A DNA stretch of 64,000 nt from Alphaproteobacteria bacterium CG11_big_fil_rev_8_21_14_0_20_39_49 (GCA_002787635.1 PCXK01000017.1:17314-81313), one strand, 5' to 3'. Numbered from the stretch's first letter, positions 18,698-27,837 are shown. The notes: generated by a model not told the origin, from the sequence alone. Translations and numbers: made by a program.

Positions 18698-19386
18698 TAT
18701 TTAACCTGCCACCCTTCATCTGTTAGTATTAAAAACTTCTCCTTATAATTTTCGGACTTATCAACGCCTATTTTAAAATGCTGGAATTTTATCTCGTTAT
18801 TAGAAATCCAGCCGTCAGATTCTTTGGTCGTAACCTGATTGTTATCGTCAAGATAATTTATAGTAGATATAGAGTAGACCATATCACCGAATTTTATCAT
18901 GTTGTTTTGTTCGGGGGTTTTATATTCGTTTTCTATATTGCCGTTACTAATATTATATATTGCCAATTCTTTGGTAAAATCGGTAACTATCCTTTTTCGG
19001 TCAGGTGATAAAATCGGTTGTGTCATGCTCTTAATAGCTTGTTCCTCACCGTTTTTTATGTCGATAAGTAAATAAGATATGTTCATCGGCTCTTTCGCAT
19101 AACCGTTAGTTACTTTAAATAAAGCAATATCAGATTCGCTTATATATTCGGTAAGTTCAATTGAACTTTCTCCCCTGACACTGCTTTTACAAAAACCGGT
19201 AAATTCTTTGTAGCCACCGTTTCTAAAACGCAATACATAATCAATTGTACGGTCGTTTACGGTATAAGTTATGAAGTTATGTTTTTTAAGCTCATCTAAA
19301 TAAGCGATGCATGGTTCGTCACTTGCCACTGAAAACGTTGGTAAAAACATTATAATAATAAGAAGAATTGAGTAGATTTTTTTCAT
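18697..19386 (-). CDS. exported protein of unknown function
   Basis: 229 aa with a clear signal peptide (residues 1-21, FLPTFSVAS). The mature part is beta-rich and charged, with EGFCK-like and IISYLLIDIKNGEE-type strands reminiscent of WD/YncE-like propeller pieces (ILSPDRKRIVTDFTKELAIYNI). No family recognised. It lies between the amidohydrolase-lipase gene (four-base gap) and lplT (one-base overlap), so it is probably a periplasmic part of the same lipid operon. Confidence 0.6.
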   Translation of the reverse strand: MKKIYSILLIIIMFLPTFSVASDEPCIAYLDELKKHNFITYTVNDRTIDYVLRFRNGGYKEFTGFCKSSVRGESSIELTEYISESDIALFKVTNGYAKEPMNISYLLIDIKNGEEQAIKSMTQPILSPDRKRIVTDFTKELAIYNISNGNIENEYKTPEQNNMIKFGDMVYSISTINYLDDNNQVTTKESDGWISNNEIKFQHFKIGVDKSENYKEKFLILTDEGWQVK

Positions 19387-19390
19387 TAGA

Positions 19391-21283
19391 CTATTTCCTT
19401 ATAAATTTGCCGTGTTTTAAAAAATGCGATACCTGCTCATGGACTTCCTCATTACTTGGGAAGAACATGTGTGAGGCAGGAACTACTATATGATCCTTCA
19501 TGCCGTCTAGTTTGGTACTTTCTATAGATACCTTACCGTCATCATCACCGTCAATAATATATGATGAAATAGGGTCTATTGTGCTGTTGCCCGCTACAAC
19601 GCCAAGCTCATACGAGACTTTGCCCAATAATTTCAGGGTCTGATGATTATTTGTCGTAAGTTCCTGACCGGCAGGACCGTAAATTTTCTTGTATAAATAT
19701 CGGTTCTTTACAAAATCGGCAACTTCACTACCGTTATTCGGCGATGCCAGTTGTACTACACGCCCAAGATTATTCGGTCGGTATTTATCGAGATAAGCCC
19801 TTAAAAGGATACCTCCCATTGAGTATCCTACAAAATGTACGGGCTTATCTTCAACTAGTGTTGACCTCATGTCGTAATTTAGTATTTCTACCAGTTGCTT
19901 CAAGTCATAGTCGGTTGACGGATAATCAATGTTGATAACGTCATAGCCTTCTTTTGCCAGATGTTCTTCAACAGGTTCCATGTGTGACTTGCTCCTTGCA
20001 ATTCCGTGCAGCACTACGACATAGTCATTTTTTGTAGAAAAAACAGGCAGCTTTTTATCTCTCATTTTATTATCTATTCCCACAAAAACAGATGGCGAAA
20101 AACCAAGCCCTGTTTCAGGGTGTTTCAGGGTGCGTTTTAAGACGTAATCGAATAATAACGGGTTATATTTATATATCAGGTTCAGGTATTTACGCTCTTT
20201 CTGAGTTATCATCTTGTGTTTTACCAGACTGCGTGTGTGGATTACCGCATTAATGGAGGGTAGGGGATAGTCACTACCGTTTAAAAGGCGGTGATGCAGG
20301 TCGGTTCTTTTCAAAAGGGTAAGCAATGGTGTGGGTATGCGGTTTACCTGTGTTATGGCGGATATTTCACCAAATAGCAGACCTTCATATTTGGGGTTAT
20401 CCATCATACGCATAAAAAGGTCAAAGCTTGTTCTTATCTGCCTCGGATTATCCAAGTCTTTATCTTTACCCAAACTTGCACAATGTGCCATCACCACCCG
20501 AACACCCATATCAAGCGGCTTCCTAAATAATAGAGGATTGCCTAAAGACTGCTCTTCATCGGCCTCTACTGCCTGTTCTTCGCCAACATGGGTAAGCAGG
20601 GTCATGTCGTATTTTTTCATAAGCTGATAATATTCCGTAATGTCCTCGTCTGAAGGGTTAATGCCGTGGGCATTAGGTAGCCATTTTACCAACTTAGCTC
20701 CTTTTTCTGCCCATTTTTCCAACTCTTGCAGGGCATCTTTTCTGTACGGGTGTACCGATATTATAGGAATGAATATATCGGGGTATTTTTCGGTCAATTC
20801 GAAGATATATTCATTAGAGGTGTAGAACTCGCTTTTTTTATAATTTATAGAGCCGTCCTTGTTGTAATGGTGGTCAAAAGCTAATATGTGGAACTTACCG
20901 TGATTATCTATGCTTCTTATCAGGCTTACAAGGCGTTCGATATATTCGTTACTGCCGTTTTTTATATTATCTATATCAGCTCCGCTTAAATAGACGCTTG
21001 TCTTTAAGCGTTTAATAGGATTTGACCATGTCAGCATTTCGGGGTTTACATAAGCACCTTTATCCTTGTCCAAGCCTATTATATGGGTGTGATAATCCCT
21101 TAATTCATTTTGCGGGATATCGGAAAATGCGTCTTTGATTAATGCCTTAGCTCCATCGCTGATATTTTGCTCCAGATTGTCTGGGCTTCCTTTGAAATTG
21201 CCACCGACAGCATCTATTATTGCATATGAGCGAACAGGCGATAAGCAAAGAAATACAATAATAAAAGCTAATTTTTTCATCAT
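19391..21283 (-). CDS. exported two-domain protein: amidohydrolase fused to alpha/beta-hydrolase (lipase-like)
   Basis: 630 aa. Signal peptide (residues 1-20). Domain 1 (about 55-380) is a TIM-barrel amidohydrolase-2-like domain with DYHTHIIG (metal HxH), LLTHVGEE, VVMAHCASLG and LNGSDYPLP (late Asp). Domain 2 (about 400-630) is an alpha/beta-hydrolase with VVLHGIARS, the nucleophile elbow GYSMGG, SPNNGSEVA and a late DGDDDGKV/SHMFFP (candidate Asp/His). Each domain keeps its catalytic residues. Substrate unknown; with lplT and aas downstream, a phospholipase or other lipid hydrolase is an attractive inference. ATGA overlap with tetR. Confidence 0.75.
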   Translation of the reverse strand: MMKKLAFIIVFLCLSPVRSYAIIDAVGGNFKGSPDNLEQNISDGAKALIKDAFSDIPQNELRDYHTHIIGLDKDKGAYVNPEMLTWSNPIKRLKTSVYLSGADIDNIKNGSNEYIERLVSLIRSIDNHGKFHILAFDHHYNKDGSINYKKSEFYTSNEYIFELTEKYPDIFIPIISVHPYRKDALQELEKWAEKGAKLVKWLPNAHGINPSDEDITEYYQLMKKYDMTLLTHVGEEQAVEADEEQSLGNPLLFRKPLDMGVRVVMAHCASLGKDKDLDNPRQIRTSFDLFMRMMDNPKYEGLLFGEISAITQVNRIPTPLLTLLKRTDLHHRLLNGSDYPLPSINAVIHTRSLVKHKMITQKERKYLNLIYKYNPLLFDYVLKRTLKHPETGLGFSPSVFVGIDNKMRDKKLPVFSTKNDYVVVLHGIARSKSHMEPVEEHLAKEGYDVINIDYPSTDYDLKQLVEILNYDMRSTLVEDKPVHFVGYSMGGILLRAYLDKYRPNNLGRVVQLASPNNGSEVADFVKNRYLYKKIYGPAGQELTTNNHQTLKLLGKVSYELGVVAGNSTIDPISSYIIDGDDDGKVSIESTKLDGMKDHIVVPASHMFFPSNEEVHEQVSHFLKHGKFIRK

Positions 21284-21864
21284 ATGATACTTTTTAAATA
21301 ATTATCAATTAGTGAATCGGTTAATTCATGCACCGATTTTGCACCGACAATATCAAGCTTACCCGTCAGACCCAACTGGCAGATGCCGTGTATGCCTGCC
21401 CATATTGTCCTTGCCGCCATTCGTGACTTTTCTTTGTCCTTGATAACTGTAGAGAAAATACCTTCAACGGCAAGGAATATTTTCTTAATTTCAGCATCAT
21501 ACCAATCAGGTAAAGGCGTATCTTTTGGCATTATATGCTCAAACAAAGCACTCCACCTATTGTAATCGGTTCGGGCAAACTCAATATAGGCATCTGCCAT
21601 TTGCTTTATGCCGTCTATTCCCGTCTTATTAGTCTTTGAGGCGATGAACTGCCCGATATCATCAAGTGTTACACGGTTAATATGTAAAATAAAATCATCA
21701 TGGCTTTCAAATATATTATATATCGTACCAATGGTATAGCCTATATTTCTGGCTACTTTTCTGGCACTGAAATTTGAAAAGCCTTCTTCCCTTATAATCT
21801 CCTGACCTGCCGATATAGCTAATTCTTTTAACTCCTTGCGTGAATGGTCACTTCTTCTTGCCAT
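21280..21864 (-). CDS. TetR-family transcriptional regulator
   Basis: 194 aa from the ATG at 21864; a GTG at 21876 would run through the operator. N-terminal helix-turn-helix: EGFSNFSARKVARNIGYTIGTIYNIFESHDD. The C-terminal domain has the WAGIHGICQLGLTGKL pattern of the WHG ligand-binding domain. It is first in the lipid operon and divergent from the phosphoesterase operon. An inverted repeat begins four bases upstream of its ATG and overlaps promoters in both directions, so it probably represses itself and both operons. There is almost no leader, so the transcript may be near-leaderless. Confidence 0.88.
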   Translation of the reverse strand: MARRSDHSRKELKELAISAGQEIIREEGFSNFSARKVARNIGYTIGTIYNIFESHDDFILHINRVTLDDIGQFIASKTNKTGIDGIKQMADAYIEFARTDYNRWSALFEHIMPKDTPLPDWYDAEIKKIFLAVEGIFSTVIKDKEKSRMAARTIWAGIHGICQLGLTGKLDIVGAKSVHELTDSLIDNYLKSII

Positions 21865-21867
21865 ATA

Positions 21868-21907
21868 ATTATACACTGTTTATTTTAGTTATTGAACATT
21901 GTATAAT
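21868..21907. promoter_or_regulatory. inverted repeat, probable TetR operator
   Basis: ATTATACACTGTT (from 21868) is the reverse complement of AACATTGTATAAT (ending 21907) except at one position; the outer eight bases ATTATACA/TGTATAAT are perfect. The 40-base site sits directly before the tetR start and covers the -10/start region of the minus promoter and the -35 of the plus promoter. Typical TetR operators are palindromes next to the regulator gene. Confidence 0.7.
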
Positions 21908-21920
21908 TGTATGCTATAAT
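21892..21920 (+). promoter_or_regulatory. promoter of the LpxH-like / dgkA operon
   Basis: TTGAAC (21892-21897), a 17-base spacer, then a perfect TATAAT (21915-21920). The -35 lies in the right arm of the inverted repeat, so repressor binding would block it. The leader to the GTG at 21964 contains AGGAG. Confidence 0.55.
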
Positions 21921-21934
21921 AACAATATTGGCAA
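21906..21934 (-). promoter_or_regulatory. promoter of the tetR-aas operon
   Basis: On the minus strand TTGCCA (21934-21929), a 17-base spacer, then TACAAT (21911-21906). The -10 box overlaps the right arm of the inverted repeat and the expected start lies within the palindrome. It faces the plus-strand promoter, which it partly overlaps. Confidence 0.55.
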
Positions 21935-21963
21935 CAATTATTTTTTGCTAGGAGATACAAAAC

Positions 21964-22677
21964 GTGACTGATAAAGATACAAAAATACAAAATGGATTCG
22001 TTATATCCGACCTTCACCTTGATACAAGCCGTACAGATTCAAGTGTTGAGAGTAAAATTGAGGAGTTTGCAGCAAGTTCTGATTTTTGCGTTCTAAACGG
22101 TGATATATTTGATTTTAAGTGGTCGACAAGGGAGTCCACGAAAGAAGCGATAGATTTTGCGGTTAATTGGGTTGAAAGTCTATGTAAAAGCCGACCTCAT
22201 TGCCGTTTTTATTATATATTAGGCAACCATGATTGTCTTGAGGATTTTGTCAGGCAGCTTGATAAGATAAACCTTGATAATTTTTCCTACCACAGTACGC
22301 ATTTATTATTAGATGATAAACTGTTTCTACATGGTGACCTACCGTTAAACAGCGATAACCCTTTTAAAAGGCTCGCGGTAAGTAAAGACGATAAAAAAGG
22401 CGGCTTCTTAAATAATCTTTACGATTTGGTAATAGCGTTCAGAATCCATAAGCTGATACGTTTTGTTATGACTCCAAATTATTGTGTTAAAAAGATAATG
22501 CGTTCTATAAGGCGTTATAATCCTGAGTTTTTAAATGATGTCAGGCATATATATTTCGGGCATACGCACAACCCTTTCGGTGCTTTTTTATATGAAGGGG
22601 TATATTTCCACAATACGGGCTCGGCAATAAAGCACCTTGAAACCAACCTGTTGGAGGTGAGTTATGAAAAGAGATAA
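21964..22677 (+). CDS. calcineurin-type metallophosphoesterase, LpxH-like
   Basis: 237 aa. Full set of metal-binding blocks: SDLHLD, NGDIFDFK, LGNHD, LHGD and FGHTHNP, in the order of UDP-2,3-diacylglucosamine hydrolase and related phosphoesterases. LpxH makes lipid X in lipid A synthesis; here the substrate is not proven. GTG start with AGGAG about ten bases upstream. The last 14 bases overlap the next gene, a CDP-alcohol phosphatidyltransferase, pointing to phospholipid or lipid A metabolism. Confidence 0.75.
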   Translation: MTDKDTKIQNGFVISDLHLDTSRTDSSVESKIEEFAASSDFCVLNGDIFDFKWSTRESTKEAIDFAVNWVESLCKSRPHCRFYYILGNHDCLEDFVRQLDKINLDNFSYHSTHLLLDDKLFLHGDLPLNSDNPFKRLAVSKDDKKGGFLNNLYDLVIAFRIHKLIRFVMTPNYCVKKIMRSIRRYNPEFLNDVRHIYFGHTHNPFGAFLYEGVYFHNTGSAIKHLETNLLEVSYEKR

Positions 22678-23263
22678 TAAATGTTATTCAAGCGGTGAAA
22701 TGAAGTTTATGTTATGGGGGCAGGAAATACGAGCCTACATATTAGCACCGCTTTTAAATGTCATGAAAGAACATGGTGTAAAACCAAACCATATAACTAT
22801 TTTGTCACTTGTAACAGGTATTGCTGCGGCATTGTCTATAAATTATGATTATGGTTTGACATTGTTCATGTTGCTACTACACGTATTGCTGGACGGCATA
22901 GACGGACCGTTGGCAAGATATAGTAAAACCGATTCAAATAAGGGTAGTTTTGCCGATACCGCTTGCGACCAGATAGTTATAGTTGCAATAGGATTGGGAC
23001 TGATAGATGCTAATCTGGTTACCCCTCTGTCAGGAGCCGTATATATATTACTATACACGGTTGTTATAGGTTTTTCGATGGTGCGTAGTGCAATGGGCAT
23101 TCCGTATAAGTGGTTAATAAGACCTCGCTTTTTACTATATATATGGTTATATTTTGAGTTTTATGTTATAGATGGCTTTACAACTTATATTTTATGGGGA
23201 TTCAGCCTGATATTGTTGCTCAATGTCATAACCGGATACTTTAAAATAAGACGGGCTTTATAA
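22664..23263 (+). CDS. CDP-alcohol phosphatidyltransferase family protein
   Basis: 199 aa with about five membrane helices. The catalytic motif DGx2ARx8Gx3Dx3D is complete in DGPLARYSKTDSNKGSFADTACD with correct spacing. Family knowledge: these integral enzymes join a CDP-activated lipid to an alcohol (glycerol phosphate, serine, inositol, choline). Which alcohol cannot be told. It overlaps the preceding phosphoesterase gene by 14 bases and is followed by dgkA; a CDP-lipid product, phosphatase and lipid kinase in one operon suggest headgroup exchange or turnover. Confidence 0.85.
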   Translation: MKRDNKCYSSGEMKFMLWGQEIRAYILAPLLNVMKEHGVKPNHITILSLVTGIAAALSINYDYGLTLFMLLLHVLLDGIDGPLARYSKTDSNKGSFADTACDQIVIVAIGLGLIDANLVTPLSGAVYILLYTVVIGFSMVRSAMGIPYKWLIRPRFLLYIWLYFEFYVIDGFTTYILWGFSLILLLNVITGYFKIRRAL

Positions 23264-23286
23264 AAAAGATACTTTTAAGGAAAAAA

Positions 23287-23658
23287 ATGAAACCAAAACA
23301 ATATCCGTTCTACAGTATAAAAAGGCTAATTAATTCGTTGATATATTCAATCGACGGGCTTACCGCCACCTTTAAAAGCGAGGCAGCTTTCAGGCTTGAA
23401 TTATTCGGTATGCTATTTTTCCTGCCTGCGGCACTCATTGTTGAATGCACTACGGTGGAAAGGGTGCTTCTTATAGGGAGTCTGATGTTGGTGTTAATGG
23501 TGGAATTGATTAATACGGCGATTGAAGCCGTTGTGGACAGGATATCGGAAGAAAAACATGAATTATCAAAGAAAGCTAAGGACGTAGGCAGTGCTGTCGT
23601 ACTTATAGCACTTCTCAATGCCGCAGTTACATGGGGCATTATATTATTTATGGAGTAA
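23287..23658 (+). CDS. dgkA: diacylglycerol kinase
   Basis: 123-aa small membrane kinase with three helices. Conserved blocks AAFRLELF, ELINTAIEAVVDRI (the catalytic ENxAIE-like site, with Glu in the helix) and HELSKKAKDVGSAVVLIAL. It phosphorylates diacylglycerol to phosphatidic acid, recycling lipid released by headgroup transfer. AAGGA precedes the ATG. The next gene begins within its last codons or six bases after its stop. Confidence 0.93.
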   Translation: MKPKQYPFYSIKRLINSLIYSIDGLTATFKSEAAFRLELFGMLFFLPAALIVECTTVERVLLIGSLMLVLMVELINTAIEAVVDRISEEKHELSKKAKDVGSAVVLIALLNAAVTWGIILFME

Positions 23659-23663
23659 CGGCA

Positions 23664-26339
23664 ATGGCATTTTTATTTGGTTTTGGCATTTTAATCTTAA
23701 TTTTAGTAAGCGGCATTATAATGCCTTGGGTTAACCACTCAAGAATTAGTGAGTTGCAAAGGGAAGTAAATCAGTTAAGGAAGAAGTTAAAGGAATTAAC
23801 GGTTGGTACTGTAACGCAACAATATAATGAGCCTACTGCCGAGCAACAAAATTTAGAAGAAGAAGCAAATATCTCACAGCCTGAAGAGCAGGTGCAAGCT
23901 ATCCAACAGGAAGTTTATGTGCAGGAAGCAGAGGTGGCGGAAAGCTATTTGCCTGAACCGCAAGCTGAGCCGCAACGGCAACCTAAGCCTCAATTGAGCT
24001 TTGAAGAGCGTTTCGGTTCAAGGCTTCCTGTGTGGATAGGTGGTGTAGCTTTGGCATTGGCAGGATTCTATCTGGTTAAATGGTCTATAGATAACAACCT
24101 TATAGGTCCTGAAATGAGGGTGGTGCTGGGTGTTATATTCGGTGTAGGGCTGCTATATAGCGGAAAATGGGTAAGGCAAAGACCTGACTTTGCAAACGGT
24201 ATCAGGATATCGCAGTCATTAACAGGGGCGGGTATCGCCGTTTTGTATGTTTCTGTGTTTGCAGCAAGCCGTTTATATGAACTGGTTCCTATGTTCGTCG
24301 GTTTTTTAGGCATGGCGGCTGTTACAGCTATCGCTTTAGTGCTGTCGCTCAGGCATGGTCCTCCGATTGCCTTACTGGGCTTTGCCGGTGGTTTCCTGAC
24401 ACCTGCCTTATTAAGTACGGGTTCGGGGAACATATTGGGATTGTTCATATATCTGTATTTTACGGCATCGGGGCTGCTTATAGTTATACGTAAAACTCAG
24501 TGGTGGTGGCTATCCATACCTACCATAATAGCATCATTCTTATGGGTGCTGGCGTGGCTATTTGGCAGCTATACGACGGGTGACAGTATATATCTGGGTT
24601 TATTCCTCGTAGCTATAGCCGCAACGATAGTTATAAGTTCAAGAAGACAATATGAAGATGACATAGAAAATCAAACTGAAGGCAGTTCTAAGCTGAGTTC
24701 CGTATTGAATTATATAGGTTTGGGCGGAACTTTGATGATAATGGGTATTATCGGTGCTAAAGCTGATTTTGGCGGGTTGGAATGGGGGTTGTTTGCCTTA
24801 TTGGCAATTGCAGGTATCGGTCTTGCCTATTTTAATGATAAATTATACGGGTTCGTGCCATGGATATCTATGGCGGTAAACGCCGTAATGATAGTTGGCT
24901 GGCATACAAAAGAACCATATGACATGGGCTTAACTATCCTTACATTCTCTTTTATTTACATAGCAAGCGGATATATACTTATGTTTATGTCCAAGCGACC
25001 TATAATCTGGGGAAGTCTGGCAGGTATAACAAGTGTTTCATACTACCTTATGGCTTATGCAAAACTGCATAAAACATCATTACTTGCCGATATCCCGTTT
25101 TTCTGGGGAGGGCTGGCATTAATTCTTGCCGCAATGGCTGTGTATGTATTGTTCAGGATATATAATAAACTTGATGGATATACTTATAAGGAGCATTTAT
25201 ACACGATATTCACGGTTGCGGCGACAACATTTATATCACTGGCGTTGTTCATAGAGTTGGATAAAGAGTTCCTTTCAGTTGCAATCGCAACGCAAGTGCT
25301 GGCTTTGGCGTGGATAAATAATAAGGTATCTATAGTTTCACTTAGGAATATAACGGCTATTGTGGCATGTGTATTTGGATTCGTGTTATTGCCGCAAATA
25401 TTACTACTATTTCAACTAACTGCATTTAGTCTTGTTGAAGCTAAATTGCGTTTGCAAGAAGCTGTTCCGATAGTTAAATGGCCACTCTTTCAGCTTGGCA
25501 TACCTGCTTGTATGTTGTTGGTAAGTGCCTATTTACTGTGTAAACAAAAAGATAATAACCTTATAAGATGGTTTGAGGTAGCCTCTATAGCCCTTATAGC
25601 CGTAATGGGGTATTATGTTACACGTAATATTATTCACCCCGATAGCGATGTGTTGTTCATTAAGGCAGGTTTTAATGAAAGGGGTATTATTACCAACGTA
25701 TTGTTTTCCTATGGTCTGCTATGTATGTTCTTTGGAAGATATTGGGGGCGGTGGGCATTTAGTCAAGGCGGAATGGTTTTGTGTCTGGCAGCGGTATTCC
25801 GTATAGTTTATTTTGATATGTTCCTATACAATCCGTTATGGGATGCTCAGAAAATATCGGGCATATACGTCTTCAACTCCTTGTTATTGCCTTTCGGTCT
25901 GCCTGTTATATGGTCGATATATGCAAGAAGGCAGTTAAGATATATTGAAAAATATAAAACAGCCGGATTTATAGGAGGCTTTATACTGGCTATAGTATTT
26001 ATGCTGGTAAGCCTGAATGTAAGGCATATATTCCACGGTCAGTATCTAAATCACGGAATTACCTCAAATGCTGAAATATACTCATATTCTGCAGCATGGC
26101 TGGTCTTGGGAGTGGCTATATTATTTGCCGGAATAATCAGAAAAGATATAATGCTAAGATACGCCTCACTATGCGTTATATTATTTACTGTAGGTAAGGT
26201 TTTCCTATATGATGCATCGGAACTTGAAGGGTTATTCCGTGTATTCTCATTCCTTGGGTTGGGTGTAAGCCTTATAGGTATCAGCTATTTCTATACAAGG
26301 TTTGTATTTGGTAGGGATAGAGTTGTCGGTGAAAAATAA
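23664..26339 (+). CDS. DUF2339 multi-spanning membrane protein
   Basis: About 891 aa from the ATG at 23664, which has GGAG nine bases upstream; an earlier start at 23631 lies inside dgkA. One N-terminal helix, a heptad-like segment (ISELQREVNQLRKKLKEL), a Gln/Glu-rich linker to about residue 110, then FEERFGSRLPVWIGGVALALAGFYLV and some twenty or more helices. This is the layout of DUF2339 (PF10101) proteins, whose function is unknown. Its place after dgkA ties it to the envelope-lipid operon. Confidence 0.8.
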   Translation: MAFLFGFGILILILVSGIIMPWVNHSRISELQREVNQLRKKLKELTVGTVTQQYNEPTAEQQNLEEEANISQPEEQVQAIQQEVYVQEAEVAESYLPEPQAEPQRQPKPQLSFEERFGSRLPVWIGGVALALAGFYLVKWSIDNNLIGPEMRVVLGVIFGVGLLYSGKWVRQRPDFANGIRISQSLTGAGIAVLYVSVFAASRLYELVPMFVGFLGMAAVTAIALVLSLRHGPPIALLGFAGGFLTPALLSTGSGNILGLFIYLYFTASGLLIVIRKTQWWWLSIPTIIASFLWVLAWLFGSYTTGDSIYLGLFLVAIAATIVISSRRQYEDDIENQTEGSSKLSSVLNYIGLGGTLMIMGIIGAKADFGGLEWGLFALLAIAGIGLAYFNDKLYGFVPWISMAVNAVMIVGWHTKEPYDMGLTILTFSFIYIASGYILMFMSKRPIIWGSLAGITSVSYYLMAYAKLHKTSLLADIPFFWGGLALILAAMAVYVLFRIYNKLDGYTYKEHLYTIFTVAATTFISLALFIELDKEFLSVAIATQVLALAWINNKVSIVSLRNITAIVACVFGFVLLPQILLLFQLTAFSLVEAKLRLQEAVPIVKWPLFQLGIPACMLLVSAYLLCKQKDNNLIRWFEVASIALIAVMGYYVTRNIIHPDSDVLFIKAGFNERGIITNVLFSYGLLCMFFGRYWGRWAFSQGGMVLCLAAVFRIVYFDMFLYNPLWDAQKISGIYVFNSLLLPFGLPVIWSIYARRQLRYIEKYKTAGFIGGFILAIVFMLVSLNVRHIFHGQYLNHGITSNAEIYSYSAAWLVLGVAILFAGIIRKDIMLRYASLCVILFTVGKVFLYDASELEGLFRVFSFLGLGVSLIGISYFYTRFVFGRDRVVGEK

Positions 26340-26354
26340 ATAAAGCGTTAAGGG

Positions 26355-26569
26355 ATTGTTCAATAAAAATAGATTTTGTATAAATTGTGCTATAGTAAAT
26401 TCTAAATTCATTTACGTCATACCCTGCGTTTTCTTTAGAAAGCTATAGGGTGATTCTGGTGATATTACCCTATAATTTGCTTCGCAAATTCGGGTAATGA
26501 CGTTTCCTTTATAAGATGCTGAAACAAGTTCGGCATAACAAAAACTATTTTTATTGAACACTCCCTAAA
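26355..26569. repeat. MITE-like palindromic element A, with a family B repeat nested inside
   Basis: Begins GTTCAATAAAAATAG and ends CTATTTTTATTGAAC, perfect inverted ends. The left arm continues ATTTTGTATAAATTGTGC, similar to the copy at 51.6 kb. Between the arms is a 90-base family B repeat (26413-26503, ACGTCAT..ATGACGT). No coding sequence. It fills most of the 306-base gap before the phosphatase gene. Confidence 0.65.
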
Positions 26570-26645
26570 TAAATATAGCCCTTTACATTAGCGTTAATTC
26601 CATTTATTTGGTAGAGTAGAAAAAATCTATGTTAAAGGAATAATC

Positions 26646-27836
26646 ATGTTGAAATTTTTTAACTTATCTGTTTTGACGGTAATATCTGTTGTTAGCGTAA
26701 TGACTCCAAATATTTCAAACGCAAAATCGGCGATTTTCTTTCACCCTGACGGAATGGGGGTAAATACATGGCAAACGTTAAGATATGTAAAAGGACTGCC
26801 CAAAGAGGGGCTTAACTGGGATAAGCTGGAGAATATGGGAGTTTATATAGGTAATATGTCGGATTCTGCCGTTGCTACCTCTAACGGCGGTGCGACGGCA
26901 CATGCTTATGGTGTTTTGGCACAGGCAGGTAGCTACGGTATGATAAACGGAGAGGAAATCACCTCGCAGTCGGGCTTTCGCGGCACTATAATCGAAGAGG
27001 CAAAATTTCACGGGCATAAAACCGCACTTATCAATTCAGGCAGTATAATTGAACCGGGAACGGGGGTTTTTGCCTCAAGGGCAAAGACCCGTTATGAATA
27101 TGACACTATAGCCGAACAAATAATAAAAAGCGGAGTTGAAGTTATATTGTCAGGCGGGGAAAAGCATATGCTGCCAAGCGGTGTTAAAGGTGTGCATGGT
27201 TTAGGGAGTAGAAAAGACGGCAAGGATTTAATAGAATATGCGAAAAATGCCGGTTATAAGGTAGTTTACAATAAAGACGAGCTGGAGCAGGCAATAAAAG
27301 AAAAGCCTGAGAAGTTACTTGGAATATTTGCCGCCGGTCATACATTCAATGATATGCCCGAGGAAGTGCTGAAAGCCGATAACCTGCCTCGCTATTTTGA
27401 TTATGCACCCACAATCGGGCAAATGGTAAAAGCAACGCTAGAACTGTTTGAGGGGCAGGAATTTTTGATTATCGCCGAAGAGGAAGCAACGGATAATTTT
27501 GCCAATAAAGGTAATATTCACGCCGTGATTGATGCCGCAGCAAGAGCTGATGATGCCATAGGCGTAATGTCGGAGTACAGGAAAAAGCATAATGATACCA
27601 TGATACTGACTGCGTCCGATAGTGATGCAGGAGGTTTACAGGTGTTGTCAAAAAAGGATAGCGGTGCTTATCATTATAAAAACCACGAGGGTAAAGAGTT
27701 ATATTTTGACCTGAAAAATGTCGGGGACGCTGACTATTCGGGAGGAATACTGGTAAGGAGTACGGATAAGCTGCCAACAATAGTACATAATACCCAAATA
27801 CACGGCATCTTGAGGGAGTATCTGTTCGGAAGTTAG
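26646..27836 (+). CDS. alkaline phosphatase family protein, divergent metal ligands
   Basis: 396 aa, signal peptide (residues 1-26, NISNAKS). First metal motif HPDGMG (Asp35) and nucleophile context NMSDSAVAT (Ser74). In place of the usual histidine-bearing blocks it has IIAEEEATDNFANKGN and TASDSDAGGLQ, where classical alkaline phosphatases have an IDH/IDW segment and DHETGG. So it belongs to a sub-branch in which acidic residues replace ligand histidines, and activity may be altered. Periplasmic phosphate scavenging is the default idea. GGA lies eleven bases before the ATG; no operon partners. Confidence 0.75.
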   Translation: MLKFFNLSVLTVISVVSVMTPNISNAKSAIFFHPDGMGVNTWQTLRYVKGLPKEGLNWDKLENMGVYIGNMSDSAVATSNGGATAHAYGVLAQAGSYGMINGEEITSQSGFRGTIIEEAKFHGHKTALINSGSIIEPGTGVFASRAKTRYEYDTIAEQIIKSGVEVILSGGEKHMLPSGVKGVHGLGSRKDGKDLIEYAKNAGYKVVYNKDELEQAIKEKPEKLLGIFAAGHTFNDMPEEVLKADNLPRYFDYAPTIGQMVKATLELFEGQEFLIIAEEEATDNFANKGNIHAVIDAAARADDAIGVMSEYRKKHNDTMILTASDSDAGGLQVLSKKDSGAYHYKNHEGKELYFDLKNVGDADYSGGILVRSTDKLPTIVHNTQIHGILREYLFGS

Positions 27837-27837
27837 C

